In this document: in pieces, positions 1-6,719 of the stretch
Position numbering within the stretch: position 1 is the stretch's first letter
How the letters are laid out: every line of letters begins with the position of its first letter
Assembly: GCA_947464705.1 (NCBI GenBank)
Contig: CANHYD010000019.1
Location: 1 to 13,926 of the forward strand
DNA: 13,926 nt
Reading direction: 5' to 3'
DNA from: Verrucomicrobiota bacterium
GTDB taxonomy: Bacteria > Verrucomicrobiota > Verrucomicrobiia > Limisphaerales > UBA9464
Translations under genes and position numbers: made by a program
Notes under the pieces: model-generated
Database searches by the model: none
Seen by the model: only the letters and a program-made list of their open reading frames with translations
Told to the model about the DNA's origin: nothing

Positions 1-425
1 AAGAGGACGATGGCCACGCAGTTCGAGAGGTTCAGCGATCGTGCCTCCGGATTGGCCATGGGGATGTCCAGCCAGTGATCTCGGTGGGCTTGAAGCAGGG
101 CCAACGGAAGGCCGGCGGTTTCACGCCCGAACACCAGGTAATCGTCGGCTCCAAATGCGGCTTGGGTGTACCGAAGCGGGGCACCTTGTTCCACAAACCA
201 GAGTCGGCTGCCGGCCGCGAGGTGGGTGTGGAACTGGTTCCAAGTGGGCCAGCGTTTCCAGGTGACCAATTTCCAATAATCCATGCCGGCCCGGGCCAGT
301 CGTTTATCATCGATTTCAAAGCCCAGCGGCTCGATGAGATGAAGGGTGGAGCCGGTGGCCGCGCACAATCGGGCGATGTTGCCCGTGTTGGGGGGGATTT
401 CAGGTTCGACGAGGACGATGTTCAC
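1..425 (-). CDS. trmL: tRNA (cytidine/uridine-34 2'-O)-methyltransferase TrmL, C-terminus cut by window edge
   Basis: This SPOUT-class methyltransferase methylates the ribose of the wobble nucleotide (position 34) of certain leucine tRNAs, using SAM, in the cytoplasm. The minus-strand translation opens with NIVLVEPEIPPNTGNIARLC, the family's N-terminal signature. It continues with HLIEPLGFEIDDKRLARAGM (residues 29-48), YLVFGRETAGLP (96-107) and the trefoil-knot SAM-binding motif ARSLNLSNCVAIVL (128-141), where the window ends. About 15-20 residues should be missing, since the family is about 155-160 long. I chose the GTG at 425 because it puts the family's start at residue 1. The frame stays open to a TTG at 434 and an ATG at 530, so a longer start cannot be excluded. 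No clear ribosome binding site is visible. The gene diverges from the CAAX-protease-like gene. The family assignment is very secure. Confidence 0.95.
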   Translation of the reverse strand, partial: MNIVLVEPEIPPNTGNIARLCAATGSTLHLIEPLGFEIDDKRLARAGMDYWKLVTWKRWPTWNQFHTHLAAGSRLWFVEQGAPLRYTQAAFGADDYLVFGRETAGLPLALLQAHRDHWLDIPMANPEARSLNLSNCVAIVL

Positions 426-539
426 GGAACGCAAGGCGGTCGGTGGAAGACCGTGCAAGATCGGTGCTGTCGGGGGCAACCGGGAATAGCCCGTCTTGAC
501 GCTTGATCCGGAGGGTCCGGGTTGGATCATCACCCTCCG

Positions 540-1277
540 ATGCCTACCGAATCCTCTCCAGGATCCGCACCGTTCTGGACCACCCCGGAATTCCCCCGGG
601 TGCTGCCCTTTGCCGTGTTCCTCCTCATCGGAAGCCTGGCCGGAAAATTCTTTCCCGGTTCCGAGTATTGGATTTATGCCCTCAAGACCCTGTCTGTCGC
701 TGGGCTGGTTTGGGTGCTGCGCGGGCGCCTGCCGGAGATGCGATGGGAGTTCACGGTGCCCGCCGTCGGTGTTGGGATTTCGGTGGCTGTGATTTGGATC
801 GTCATGGACGGATTCATCCCGTCGCTGTCGGACCTCTACGACCGCGTCTCGACTCTCTGGACCGGTCGTCCACCGCAACCGCAGCCGGAGGATCCGCCTT
901 GGAACCCACTGGCGTTCTTCAAGGACAACCCAGTTCTGGGATGGGGATTTCTGGCGATCCGGGTGTTGGGACGTTCGGTGCTGGTGCCGATGATCGAGGA
1001 AGTGTTCTACCGCTCCTTCCTGTATCGGATGATTGTTCGCCCAGATTTTCTGGAGGTATCCTTGAGGACCTGGAATCCCATGGCGTTCGCTGGAACCTGT
1101 CTGCTCTTTGGGCTGAGTCATCCGGGTCAATGGTTGGCGGCCATTGTGTGCGCAGCCCTTTATCAGGGATTGGTCCTGAGCCATGGGCGGATCGGGGACG
1201 CCATGGTGGCCCATGGAGTGACCAACGGCCTCATCAGTGCCTACGCCATCAGCTCTGGCCAGTGGCAGTTCACTTGA
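540..1277 (+). CDS. CPBP-family (CAAX prenyl protease-like) intramembrane metalloprotease, PEP-CTERM-associated type
   Basis: This is a predicted multi-pass inner-membrane protease of 245 residues. The three CPBP (Abi) motifs are present: EExxxR at 153-158 (EEVFYR), FxxxH at 190-194 (FGLSH) and HxxxN at 225-229 (HGVTN). They supply the putative metal and catalytic residues. Hydrophobic segments lie at about 21-38, 46-60, 73-92, 133-152, 181-192 and 196-214, separated by a proline-rich loop at 110-123. The layout (PFAVFLL near the start, a WVLRGRLPEMRW segment, then the motifs) resembles the CAAX protease-related proteins of PEP-CTERM/exosortase genomes, but no exosortase or PEP-CTERM protein is in view. 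The substrate is unknown. The frame opens at a TTG (522); I prefer the ATG at 540. The next gene starts 33 bases after the stop, so co-transcription is plausible. Confidence 0.88.
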   Translation: MPTESSPGSAPFWTTPEFPRVLPFAVFLLIGSLAGKFFPGSEYWIYALKTLSVAGLVWVLRGRLPEMRWEFTVPAVGVGISVAVIWIVMDGFIPSLSDLYDRVSTLWTGRPPQPQPEDPPWNPLAFFKDNPVLGWGFLAIRVLGRSVLVPMIEEVFYRSFLYRMIVRPDFLEVSLRTWNPMAFAGTCLLFGLSHPGQWLAAIVCAALYQGLVLSHGRIGDAMVAHGVTNGLISAYAISSGQWQFT

Positions 1278-1310
1278 ACCGAGTCGTCTGGGATCCGACC
1301 GCCCGCCGTC

Positions 1311-2960
1311 ATGGAACAAAGATTCGCTGCCGCCGGCGTTGAGACCTCAGCGCCTGAGGCGATGCCTTTCCGTCCCACGGCCCTCCCGCCGTGTGTCGTT
1401 TTCGAGGACGACGACCTGCTGGTGGTGAACAAGCCTCCGGGTTGGAACACCCATGCCCCGAGTCCGTACGCGGGTGAGGGGGTGTATGAATGGCTGCGCC
1501 ACCGGGAACCGCGTTGGGCCGAGTTGGCGATCTTGCACCGCCTCGACAAGGAAACCTCGGGTTTGATGGTCTTCGGCAAAACGCCTTTGGCCAATCGGTC
1601 TTTGACGCAGCAGTTCGAGCAGCGACGGGTGGAGAAGGTGTACCGACTGCGCACGGACCGCGCGGTCCAGTCCGCCGAATGGATCGCCGATTGGTCCGTG
1701 GTGAGGGCCGGAGACCACTACGTCGCCCGTCCTCACGCCGCCGGGCTGGATCCAGCGGAGACGCGATTTCATCGGGTCGCCCAAGGAAACGGTTGGACGG
1801 AGTGGGAGGCCTACCCGCGAACCGGCCGAACGCATCAAATTCGGGTGCATGCGGCTCAGGGCGGCATGCCTCTGTTGGGGGATTCACTTTATGGGGGCAG
1901 TCCCGCCAGCCGCCTGCATCTGGCAGCCCATCGGCTCGCTTTCGAGCACCCGAGGACCGGAGATCCGGTGAGTTGGTCGGTGGATCCGCAGTGGGATCGG
2001 GCCCCTCGGAGTCTCTTGCGCCAAGCAGTCATCCCTCCCACGGAGACCGACGCGTATCGATGCCTGCACGGAGCCGCGGATTCCGCTGGGAGTGGCCTCT
2101 ACCTGGACGCCTTGGGGTCCTTTCACTTGCTCCACAGCGATTCCGAAGTCTCCCGGAGCCTTGATGTCGCCGGGGGGATCGAGGCTGCCAACCTGTACCA
2201 TCGGCGCTTGAATCGGAAGGTCGGTTTCTCGGGCACGGATGAGAATTGCCCCCGGTGGGTCCGCGGTGAACGGGCTCCTGAGGTGTTTACGGTTCGAGAA
2301 AACGGGGTTCGGTATGAGATGCGATTCGATCAGGGCTACAGTGTCGGATTGTTCCTAGATCAGCGGGACAATCGTCGTCGCCTCATCACCGGTCACATAG
2401 CCTCCGGCTTTCCGCTATTGGGCTCTCCGGTTGCCAGTCCGGAGGTGCTCAACTGCTTTGCTTACACCTGCGCCTTCAGTGTCTGTGCGGCGCTGGGCGG
2501 AGCCCGCGCTACCAGTCTGGACCTCTCCAAAAAATACCTGGATTGGGGGCGGCGTAATTTCGAACTCAATGGCCTAGACCCCTCCGCTCACGATTTCATC
2601 TTCGGAGATGTCTTCGATTGGCTGCGGCGCCTCGGCAAGAAGGGGCGGCAGTTTGATTGCGTGCTTCTGGACCCTCCGACTTTTTCACGCTCCAAAGAGC
2701 GCGGGGATTTTCGGGCCGAGCGCGATTATGGAATCCTAGCCGCCTCAGCCGCGGCCGTGTTGAAGCCCGGGGGCATATTGTTTGCCTCCACCAATGCCGC
2801 TCGCCTGGAACCGGAGGTCTTCCTCGGTCAGATTCGAGCGGCCTTGGCCGGGGTGGGGCGGCGTGTGGTCCATGAACACTATGTTCCTCAGCCGCCTGAT
2901 TTCCCGGTGAGCCGTGAAGAGCCTGCTTATCTCAAGACCGTGTGGATGCGAGTGGCTTGA
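1311..2960 (+). CDS. Fusion of RluA-type pseudouridine synthase and RlmI-like class I SAM methyltransferase
   Basis: This 549-residue protein joins two RNA-modification enzymes. Residues 28-225 are an RluA/RsuA-type pseudouridine synthase: VVNKPPGW (38-45), the catalytic HRLDKETSGL (76-85, with Asp79 as nucleophile) and TGRTHQIRVHA (171-181). Residues 245-549 resemble the RlmI/YccW methyltransferase family: FLDQRDNRR (348-356), a SAM-binding loop at 380-398 (LNCFAYTCAFSV onward), an acidic residue in SLDLS (402-406) and the catalytic LLDPPTF (452-458). The N-terminal S4 RNA-binding domain of many RluA proteins is absent, as is RlmI's PUA domain. The likely substrate is 23S rRNA or tRNA, but the target bases cannot be read from sequence. 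ATG 1311 has no obvious ribosome binding site; an in-frame ATG at 1362, preceded by GAGG, would remove only non-conserved residues. The fusion is a single open frame, so it is not an assembly join of two genes with stops. Confidence 0.9.
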   Translation: MEQRFAAAGVETSAPEAMPFRPTALPPCVVFEDDDLLVVNKPPGWNTHAPSPYAGEGVYEWLRHREPRWAELAILHRLDKETSGLMVFGKTPLANRSLTQQFEQRRVEKVYRLRTDRAVQSAEWIADWSVVRAGDHYVARPHAAGLDPAETRFHRVAQGNGWTEWEAYPRTGRTHQIRVHAAQGGMPLLGDSLYGGSPASRLHLAAHRLAFEHPRTGDPVSWSVDPQWDRAPRSLLRQAVIPPTETDAYRCLHGAADSAGSGLYLDALGSFHLLHSDSEVSRSLDVAGGIEAANLYHRRLNRKVGFSGTDENCPRWVRGERAPEVFTVRENGVRYEMRFDQGYSVGLFLDQRDNRRRLITGHIASGFPLLGSPVASPEVLNCFAYTCAFSVCAALGGARATSLDLSKKYLDWGRRNFELNGLDPSAHDFIFGDVFDWLRRLGKKGRQFDCVLLDPPTFSRSKERGDFRAERDYGILAASAAAVLKPGGILFASTNAARLEPEVFLGQIRAALAGVGRRVVHEHYVPQPPDFPVSREEPAYLKTVWMRVA

Positions 2961-3020
2961 CCCGGCGGATTTAGGCAAGGGGATGGATTCCCCCAAAGGG
3001 CCTTCGAAACGGCCGCCCTG

Positions 3021-3047
3021 TTGCACGGACTAGGTAATCCCTATAGT
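3021..3047 (+). promoter_or_regulatory. Possible sigma-70-type promoter before the TPR gene
   Basis: TTGCAC (3021-3026) and TATAGT (3042-3047) resemble -35 and -10 boxes, but the 15-base spacer is short. The -10 box ends only 8 bases before the ATG at 3056, so transcription would begin at or just before the start codon and give a nearly leaderless message. This fits the absence of a Shine-Dalgarno sequence there. The preceding stretch (2961-3020) holds only a weak 5-bp hairpin (GGGGA/TCCCC, 2979-2993) with no T-run. The call rests on motif likeness alone. Confidence 0.3.
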
Positions 3048-3055
3048 CTCAAGCG

Positions 3056-4447
3056 ATGGCAGAGAAGACGTTGGTGCAGATTCCAGTGGCACAGAGGGAG
3101 TTGTTCGACAAGGGGTTGGCGGCTCTCCAGAAAAGCAATCTCGATTACGCGGTGGCATTGTTTGTCCAAGTGCTCAAGGCCGAACCGGGTTTTTACGAAT
3201 GCCGTGAAGCGCTCCGGGCCGCCCAGCACAAGCGGGCAGGGACCCGCGGGGGTGGGTTGTTCAAAAAACTGCTCGGATCGGCCAACACCTTGACCTCCGG
3301 ACGACTGGCGCTTCGGTCCGATCCGTTGGAAGCCATTCTCATCGCCGAGGAGGCTCTGAATCAGGACCCTTCCAACATGCAGGCTCATGATTTGTTGGCG
3401 GATGCTGCTTTGCAGGCTCAGTTGCCCAAGACGGCGCTCCTGTCGCTGGAGGTCGCCTTCAAGGCCAACCCCTCCGATCGAAAGTTGGCCGAAAAACTGG
3501 TCGAGGCGCACACCCAACTGGGCAATCACTCCCGGGCTGAAAAACTGTTGCGCGACCTGCTGTCGGGCGATTCGGGAAACCCGGCCCTCAACGAACGGCT
3601 CAAGAACTTGTTGGCGCTGCGGACCCTCAAGGAAGGGGGCTACGAACAACTCTCCAGCGGAACCGGAAGCTACCGGGACGTGCTGCGGGACAAGGATCAA
3701 GCCAAGTCGCTCGAGCAGGAGCAACGCGAGGTGAAGGACGTGGACGTCTTGGAGCGACTCATTGGTGAACAAGAGGTTCTTCGGACGACCGATCCGTCCA
3801 ATCCTCGTGTGCTGCGCACCCTGGCCGACCTTTGTCTCAAGAAGGGGGAGTTCGATCGGGCCGTGGGCTACTATGAGCAAGTCCAGTCGGTGAGCGGCAT
3901 GGCCGACCCGCTCATCCTCCAGTGCATCCGGGATACCCGTGTGGCTCAATTCGCCGCACTCGAGAAGACCCTGGACCCGCAGACCGAGGCCGGGCAGTGC
4001 GCACTGGAGGCCCTGCGCCAACGACGGCAGGACTACCTCCTGGAGGATGCCAAACGCCGCGCGGAGGCCAATCCTACCGACCTCTTGGTGCGATTCGAGT
4101 TGGGCGAACTCTACTTCAAGGCAGGGCGCTTTAGTGAGGCCGTCGCGGAGTTGCAGAAGGCCCAGAACAATCCCAACCGTCGGATTGCGGCCATGGGACT
4201 GCTCGCTCGAGCATTTTTCCAGCGCGGTATGAATGACATGGCTGCGAGAAAATTGCAGGAAGCCCTAAAGGAAAAGCCGGTCTTTGACGATGAAGCCAAG
4301 GAGTTGACCTATCACCTCGGCATTGTTCTGGAAAAAATGAATCGCCCCCAAGAGGCCATTGAACAGTTCAAGCTCATCTATGAGCAGGACATTGCTTATC
4401 GCGATGTCATGGCCCGGGTCGACCAGTTCTACGCCTCGCAAAGTTGA
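3056..4447 (+). CDS. Tetratricopeptide-repeat protein
   Basis: This is a 463-residue soluble, all-helical protein with no signal peptide or membrane segment. TPR-like helix pairs are recognisable at about 15-50 (FDKGLAALQKSNLDYAVALF), 85-165, 250-280 (LADLCLKKGEFDRAVGYYEQ), 340-375 (ELGELYFKAGRFSEAVAELQ) and 380-445 (ARAFFQRGMNDMAARKLQEA). A charged, Gln/Glu-rich linker at about 205-245 separates the two TPR blocks, and a Gly-rich loop lies at 64-68. TPR arrays bind partner proteins; the partner here is unknown. The sigma-54 response regulator begins 58 bases after the stop (or 16 if its upstream ATG is used), so the two are probably co-transcribed. That suggests, but does not show, that this protein works in the same signalling pathway. 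I do not recognise a more specific family. Confidence 0.88.
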   Translation: MAEKTLVQIPVAQRELFDKGLAALQKSNLDYAVALFVQVLKAEPGFYECREALRAAQHKRAGTRGGGLFKKLLGSANTLTSGRLALRSDPLEAILIAEEALNQDPSNMQAHDLLADAALQAQLPKTALLSLEVAFKANPSDRKLAEKLVEAHTQLGNHSRAEKLLRDLLSGDSGNPALNERLKNLLALRTLKEGGYEQLSSGTGSYRDVLRDKDQAKSLEQEQREVKDVDVLERLIGEQEVLRTTDPSNPRVLRTLADLCLKKGEFDRAVGYYEQVQSVSGMADPLILQCIRDTRVAQFAALEKTLDPQTEAGQCALEALRQRRQDYLLEDAKRRAEANPTDLLVRFELGELYFKAGRFSEAVAELQKAQNNPNRRIAAMGLLARAFFQRGMNDMAARKLQEALKEKPVFDDEAKELTYHLGIVLEKMNRPQEAIEQFKLIYEQDIAYRDVMARVDQFYASQS

Positions 4448-4505
4448 CGGTTCAAACGCACCCATGGGTCCAGGAAAGGTCATTGTTGCCGACGGAAACG
4501 AGCAC

Positions 4506-6086
4506 ATGTCGCTCGAGAAGGTCCTGATCGTCGAAGACAACGAAGTGATTCGACGGGCGTTGGAGATCCAACTCCAACGTCGTCGGTTCGACGTGATAGG
4601 CGTGTCGACCTTGGCGGTTGCCCAAGATTACCTCGGCAAGGACAACTGGGATTTGGTCTTCGTTGATGTTCGTCTGCCCGATGGCGAAGGAACCGACATC
4701 CTCCGCGTCCTCCAGAACCGTTCGGTCAAACCCCTGGTGGTGATGATGACCGGCCATGCGTCCATCGAATCGGCGGTGGCCTGCATGCGGGACGGTGCTT
4801 TCGACTACCTGATCAAGCCGTTCTCGTCCGACCAGATCGACATCACGCTTAAAAAGGCCCAAGAGTTCACTCAACTCATCAAGGTCAATCGGTACCTCAG
4901 CCAGGGCGATCCTTCAGAGGCGACTGGTTCCGAGCTTCTGGGTCGTAGCCCGGCCATGCAGGCTCTTCGCGATCTGATCCGTAAGGTGGCGCGAACGCAG
5001 GCGACGGTGTTGGTCCAAGGAGAGAGCGGCACCGGCAAGGAGTTGGTTTCGAGGGCGATCTACCGTGAGAGCTCCCGGGCTAACGGGCCATTCATCAAGG
5101 TGAACTGCGCGGCCATTCCGGAGAACCTCATCGAGAGCGAGTTTTTCGGGCACGAGAAAGGTGCCTTCACTGGAGCGCTGACCAAGCGGGAAGGGCGCTT
5201 TGAGTTGGCGCACGGCGGGACGATCTTGCTGGACGAGATCAGTGAGGTGGCCCCGCACGTACAGGCCAAGCTCCTTCGGGTGCTGCAGGAGCGTGAACTG
5301 GAGCGCGTGGGCGGCAATCGGTTGATCCGAGTCGATGTGCGGGTCATCGCCACCACCAACCGCAATCTGGAGGAGAGCATCGCTCGCAAAGAATTTCGCC
5401 AAGACCTTTATTTCCGGCTGAACGTCGTACCCATCTCGGTGCCACCGCTGCGGGAGCGCAAGGAGGACATCTCTTTTCTGACCGAACAGTTCATGCAGCG
5501 CTTGGCCCGTAAGCACGGTGTTCGTGTCAATGGCATCTCGGCCTCCTGCCAGGCAGCACTGATCTCCCACGACTGGCCCGGCAATGTCCGCGAACTCCAG
5601 AACGTGATCGAGCGGGCCGTGATTTTGTGTCCGGATGGGGGCGAGTTGTCCGAGAGCCATCTCGGATTCCAGCCCTCCAATGTCACCGTGGCGGTTGCCC
5701 CGCTGCCGGTGTCGCGCTCCACGGCCATCGGCGGTGCCGTCGACCTGTCTCCGTCGGCGCCCACATCATTTTCAGCGCCGCATTCCCCACCGAGTTCGGC
5801 TCCGGTGGGTCAGGGGGCTGTCGTTCCGCTCGATCAGTTGGAGAAACAGGCCATTTTGCAGGCGGTGGACGCCTGTGGTGGCAATCGGACCCAGGCCGCC
5901 CGTCTGCTGGGGATTAGTGTCCGAACCATGCGCAACAAGCTGCGCGAATATGGTGTGGCTCCGGGCGGTTCCGACTCCGGCTCCGACGATGGAGAGGGCG
6001 GTGGGGATGAAGTCGTGGTGGGTTCGGGTGCGGGTTCCACCGGGAGTTTGAGCCCGTCCGATTCGAACCTGGGCCACTCGACTTGA
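4506..6086 (+). CDS. Sigma-54-dependent NtrC-family response regulator
   Basis: This is a 526-residue transcriptional activator with three domains. The receiver domain (1-120) has acidic residues E10/D11, phospho-acceptor Asp54 (FVDVRLP), Thr82 and Lys104 (LIKPF). The AAA+ domain (about 143-373) has Walker A GESGTGKE (172-179), the sigma-54-contacting GAFTGA loop (219-224), Walker B TILLDEI (239-245) and the WPGNVRELQN segment (357-366). A Fis-type helix-turn-helix follows at 445-483 (GGNRTQAARLLGISVRTMRN). A Ser/Pro/Ala-rich linker (about 400-440) precedes the DNA-binding domain, and an unusual Gly/Ser/Asp tail of about 40 residues follows it. No histidine kinase is in the window, so it is an orphan here and its regulon is unknown. 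The open frame extends upstream to 4359 into the TPR gene. ATG 4506 puts the receiver directly at the N-terminus; ATG 4464 would add 14 residues. Confidence 0.95.
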   Translation: MSLEKVLIVEDNEVIRRALEIQLQRRRFDVIGVSTLAVAQDYLGKDNWDLVFVDVRLPDGEGTDILRVLQNRSVKPLVVMMTGHASIESAVACMRDGAFDYLIKPFSSDQIDITLKKAQEFTQLIKVNRYLSQGDPSEATGSELLGRSPAMQALRDLIRKVARTQATVLVQGESGTGKELVSRAIYRESSRANGPFIKVNCAAIPENLIESEFFGHEKGAFTGALTKREGRFELAHGGTILLDEISEVAPHVQAKLLRVLQERELERVGGNRLIRVDVRVIATTNRNLEESIARKEFRQDLYFRLNVVPISVPPLRERKEDISFLTEQFMQRLARKHGVRVNGISASCQAALISHDWPGNVRELQNVIERAVILCPDGGELSESHLGFQPSNVTVAVAPLPVSRSTAIGGAVDLSPSAPTSFSAPHSPPSSAPVGQGAVVPLDQLEKQAILQAVDACGGNRTQAARLLGISVRTMRNKLREYGVAPGGSDSGSDDGEGGGDEVVVGSGAGSTGSLSPSDSNLGHST

Positions 6087-6153
6087 TCTGGGCGAGGCAC
6101 CCTGCTCAGCGTCATCGGGTCGTGGATTCCTCGGGTCGTACAAGTTGAAAATC

Positions 6154-6185
6154 AACCGCGTGCCCGCGTGGGGCGGTCGGTTTTT
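6154..6185 (+). terminator. Possible rho-independent terminator after the sigma-54 regulator
   Basis: AACCG (6154-6158) can pair with CGGTT (6178-6182). An inner GCCC/GGGC helix is possible, and the outer arm runs into a T-run (6181-6185). It lies 67 bases after the regulator's stop codon. The stem is interrupted and GC-rich, so it is a moderate candidate only. Confidence 0.45.
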
Positions 6186-6196
6186 GACGCGCGATT

Positions 6197-6286
6197 TTAC
6201 TTCTGGGGCTGCCGGTTAGCTGGAGCGGCTTCTTTTGCATCGGCCGCGCTGACAGCAGTGTCTTCCGCAACAGCTTCGTTGTTCAC
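6197..6286 (-). other. Short Ala/Glu-rich open frame, possible gene remnant or small ORF
   Basis: On the minus strand a GTG at 6286 opens 29 codons ending in TAA at 6197-6199. The translation reads NNEAVAEDTAVSAADAKE and then AAPANRQPQK. It resembles the charged, alanine-rich tail of a longer protein. An in-frame TAA lies just upstream, at the edge of the repeat block. It may be the stump of a gene whose front part was replaced by repeats, or it may be chance. I recognise no family. Confidence 0.2.
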
Positions 6287-6398
6287 TCGTGACGGGCCTT
6301 AGGCACGAGGCTCGGCATTCTCGGCGGGGAGCTCCGGGGGTAGGGCGATTTCTCCGAAAGCGCCATGTCTGCGGTGCCGGACCGCTCGGAGATCGGTC

Positions 6399-6479
6399 CC
6401 TACCTGGGAGGTCTTCGGGTGAGAGCCTACCCAGGAGGTGCTTGGGCGATAGCCTACCTGGGATGTCTTCGGGTGATAG
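6399..6479. repeat. 27-bp tandem repeat, three units (copy 1)
   Basis: Three contiguous 27-base units occupy 6399-6425, 6426-6452 and 6453-6479. Each begins CCTACC or similar and ends in GAGAG or GATAG. Units 1 and 3 differ at only two positions; unit 2 is more diverged (CCCAGG where the others have CCTGGG). CCTGGG of unit 1 can pair with CCCAGG of unit 2. There are no spacers between units, so this is not a CRISPR array. Confidence 0.88.
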
Positions 6480-6583
6480 CCGGAGTTGTGCCGCAGGCTT
6501 GGAATTCTCGGGGGAGCTCCGGGGGTAAGGCGATTTCTCCGAAAGCGCCACGTCTGCGGTGCCGGACCGCTCGGAGATCGGTC

Positions 6584-6664
6584 CCTACCTGGGAGGTCTT
6601 CGGGTGAGAGCCTACCCAGGAGGTGCTTGGGCGATAGCCTACCTGGGAGGTCTTTGGGTCGCTG
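6584..6664. repeat. 27-bp tandem repeat, three units (copy 2)
   Basis: This is the counterpart of 6399-6479 in the second copy, at 6584-6610, 6611-6637 and 6638-6664. Units 1 and 2 match copy 1 exactly as far as I can read. Unit 3 decays after GGGTC, which marks the right end of the duplicated block. Confidence 0.85.
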
Positions 6665-6669
6665 CCCGC

Positions 6670-6699
6670 TTCGTGCCGGATCGGGCGATCCGGCACGAA
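6670..6699 (-). terminator. Perfect 13-bp inverted repeat, possible transcription terminator of the aldolase gene
   Basis: TTCGTGCCGGATC (6670-6682) and GATCCGGCACGAA (6687-6699) are exact reverse complements around a GGGC loop. The structure begins 20 bases beyond the stop codon of the minus-strand aldolase/dehydrogenase gene, where a terminator is expected. No T-run follows on either strand, so intrinsic termination is uncertain. It could instead be a REP-like repeat or an RNA-stabilising hairpin. Confidence 0.45.
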
Positions 6700-6719
6700 A
6701 GGGGGCTCCTGGAAGGGGC

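Larger units (their letters stand above)
6311..6665. repeat. Near-identical tandem duplication, about 185-bp period
   Basis: Two copies of a block lie head to tail, about 6311-6478 and 6498-6663. From GAGCTCC (6330/6515) to about 6469/6654 the offset is exactly 185 bases, and I count only about three substitutions over roughly 135 bases; the left edge has a 2-base indel. Each copy contains the palindrome GGAGCTCC, a hairpin GGACCG-N9-CGGTCC (6379-6399 and 6564-6584) and three 27-bp units. Short open frames cross the block in every direction. However, 185 is not a multiple of 3, so no frame reads both copies alike, which argues against a protein-coding role. I find no gene here; the function is unknown. 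Confidence 0.9.

Noticed and set aside
3088..3110. TGGCAC resembling a sigma-54 promoter half
   Set aside because: There is no TTGC-like element at the required 5-base spacing, and it lies inside the TPR coding region.
3041..4021. 326-residue minus-strand open frame opposite the TPR gene
   Set aside because: It is the antisense shadow of a recognisable TPR protein, with Gln/Leu-rich sequence and no family signature.
4359..4505. Extended start of the sigma-54 regulator
   Set aside because: It overlaps the TPR gene and puts about 50 low-complexity residues before the receiver domain.
6399..6664. CRISPR-like array of 27-bp repeats
   Set aside because: The units are contiguous with no unique spacers, and the whole set is duplicated as a block.
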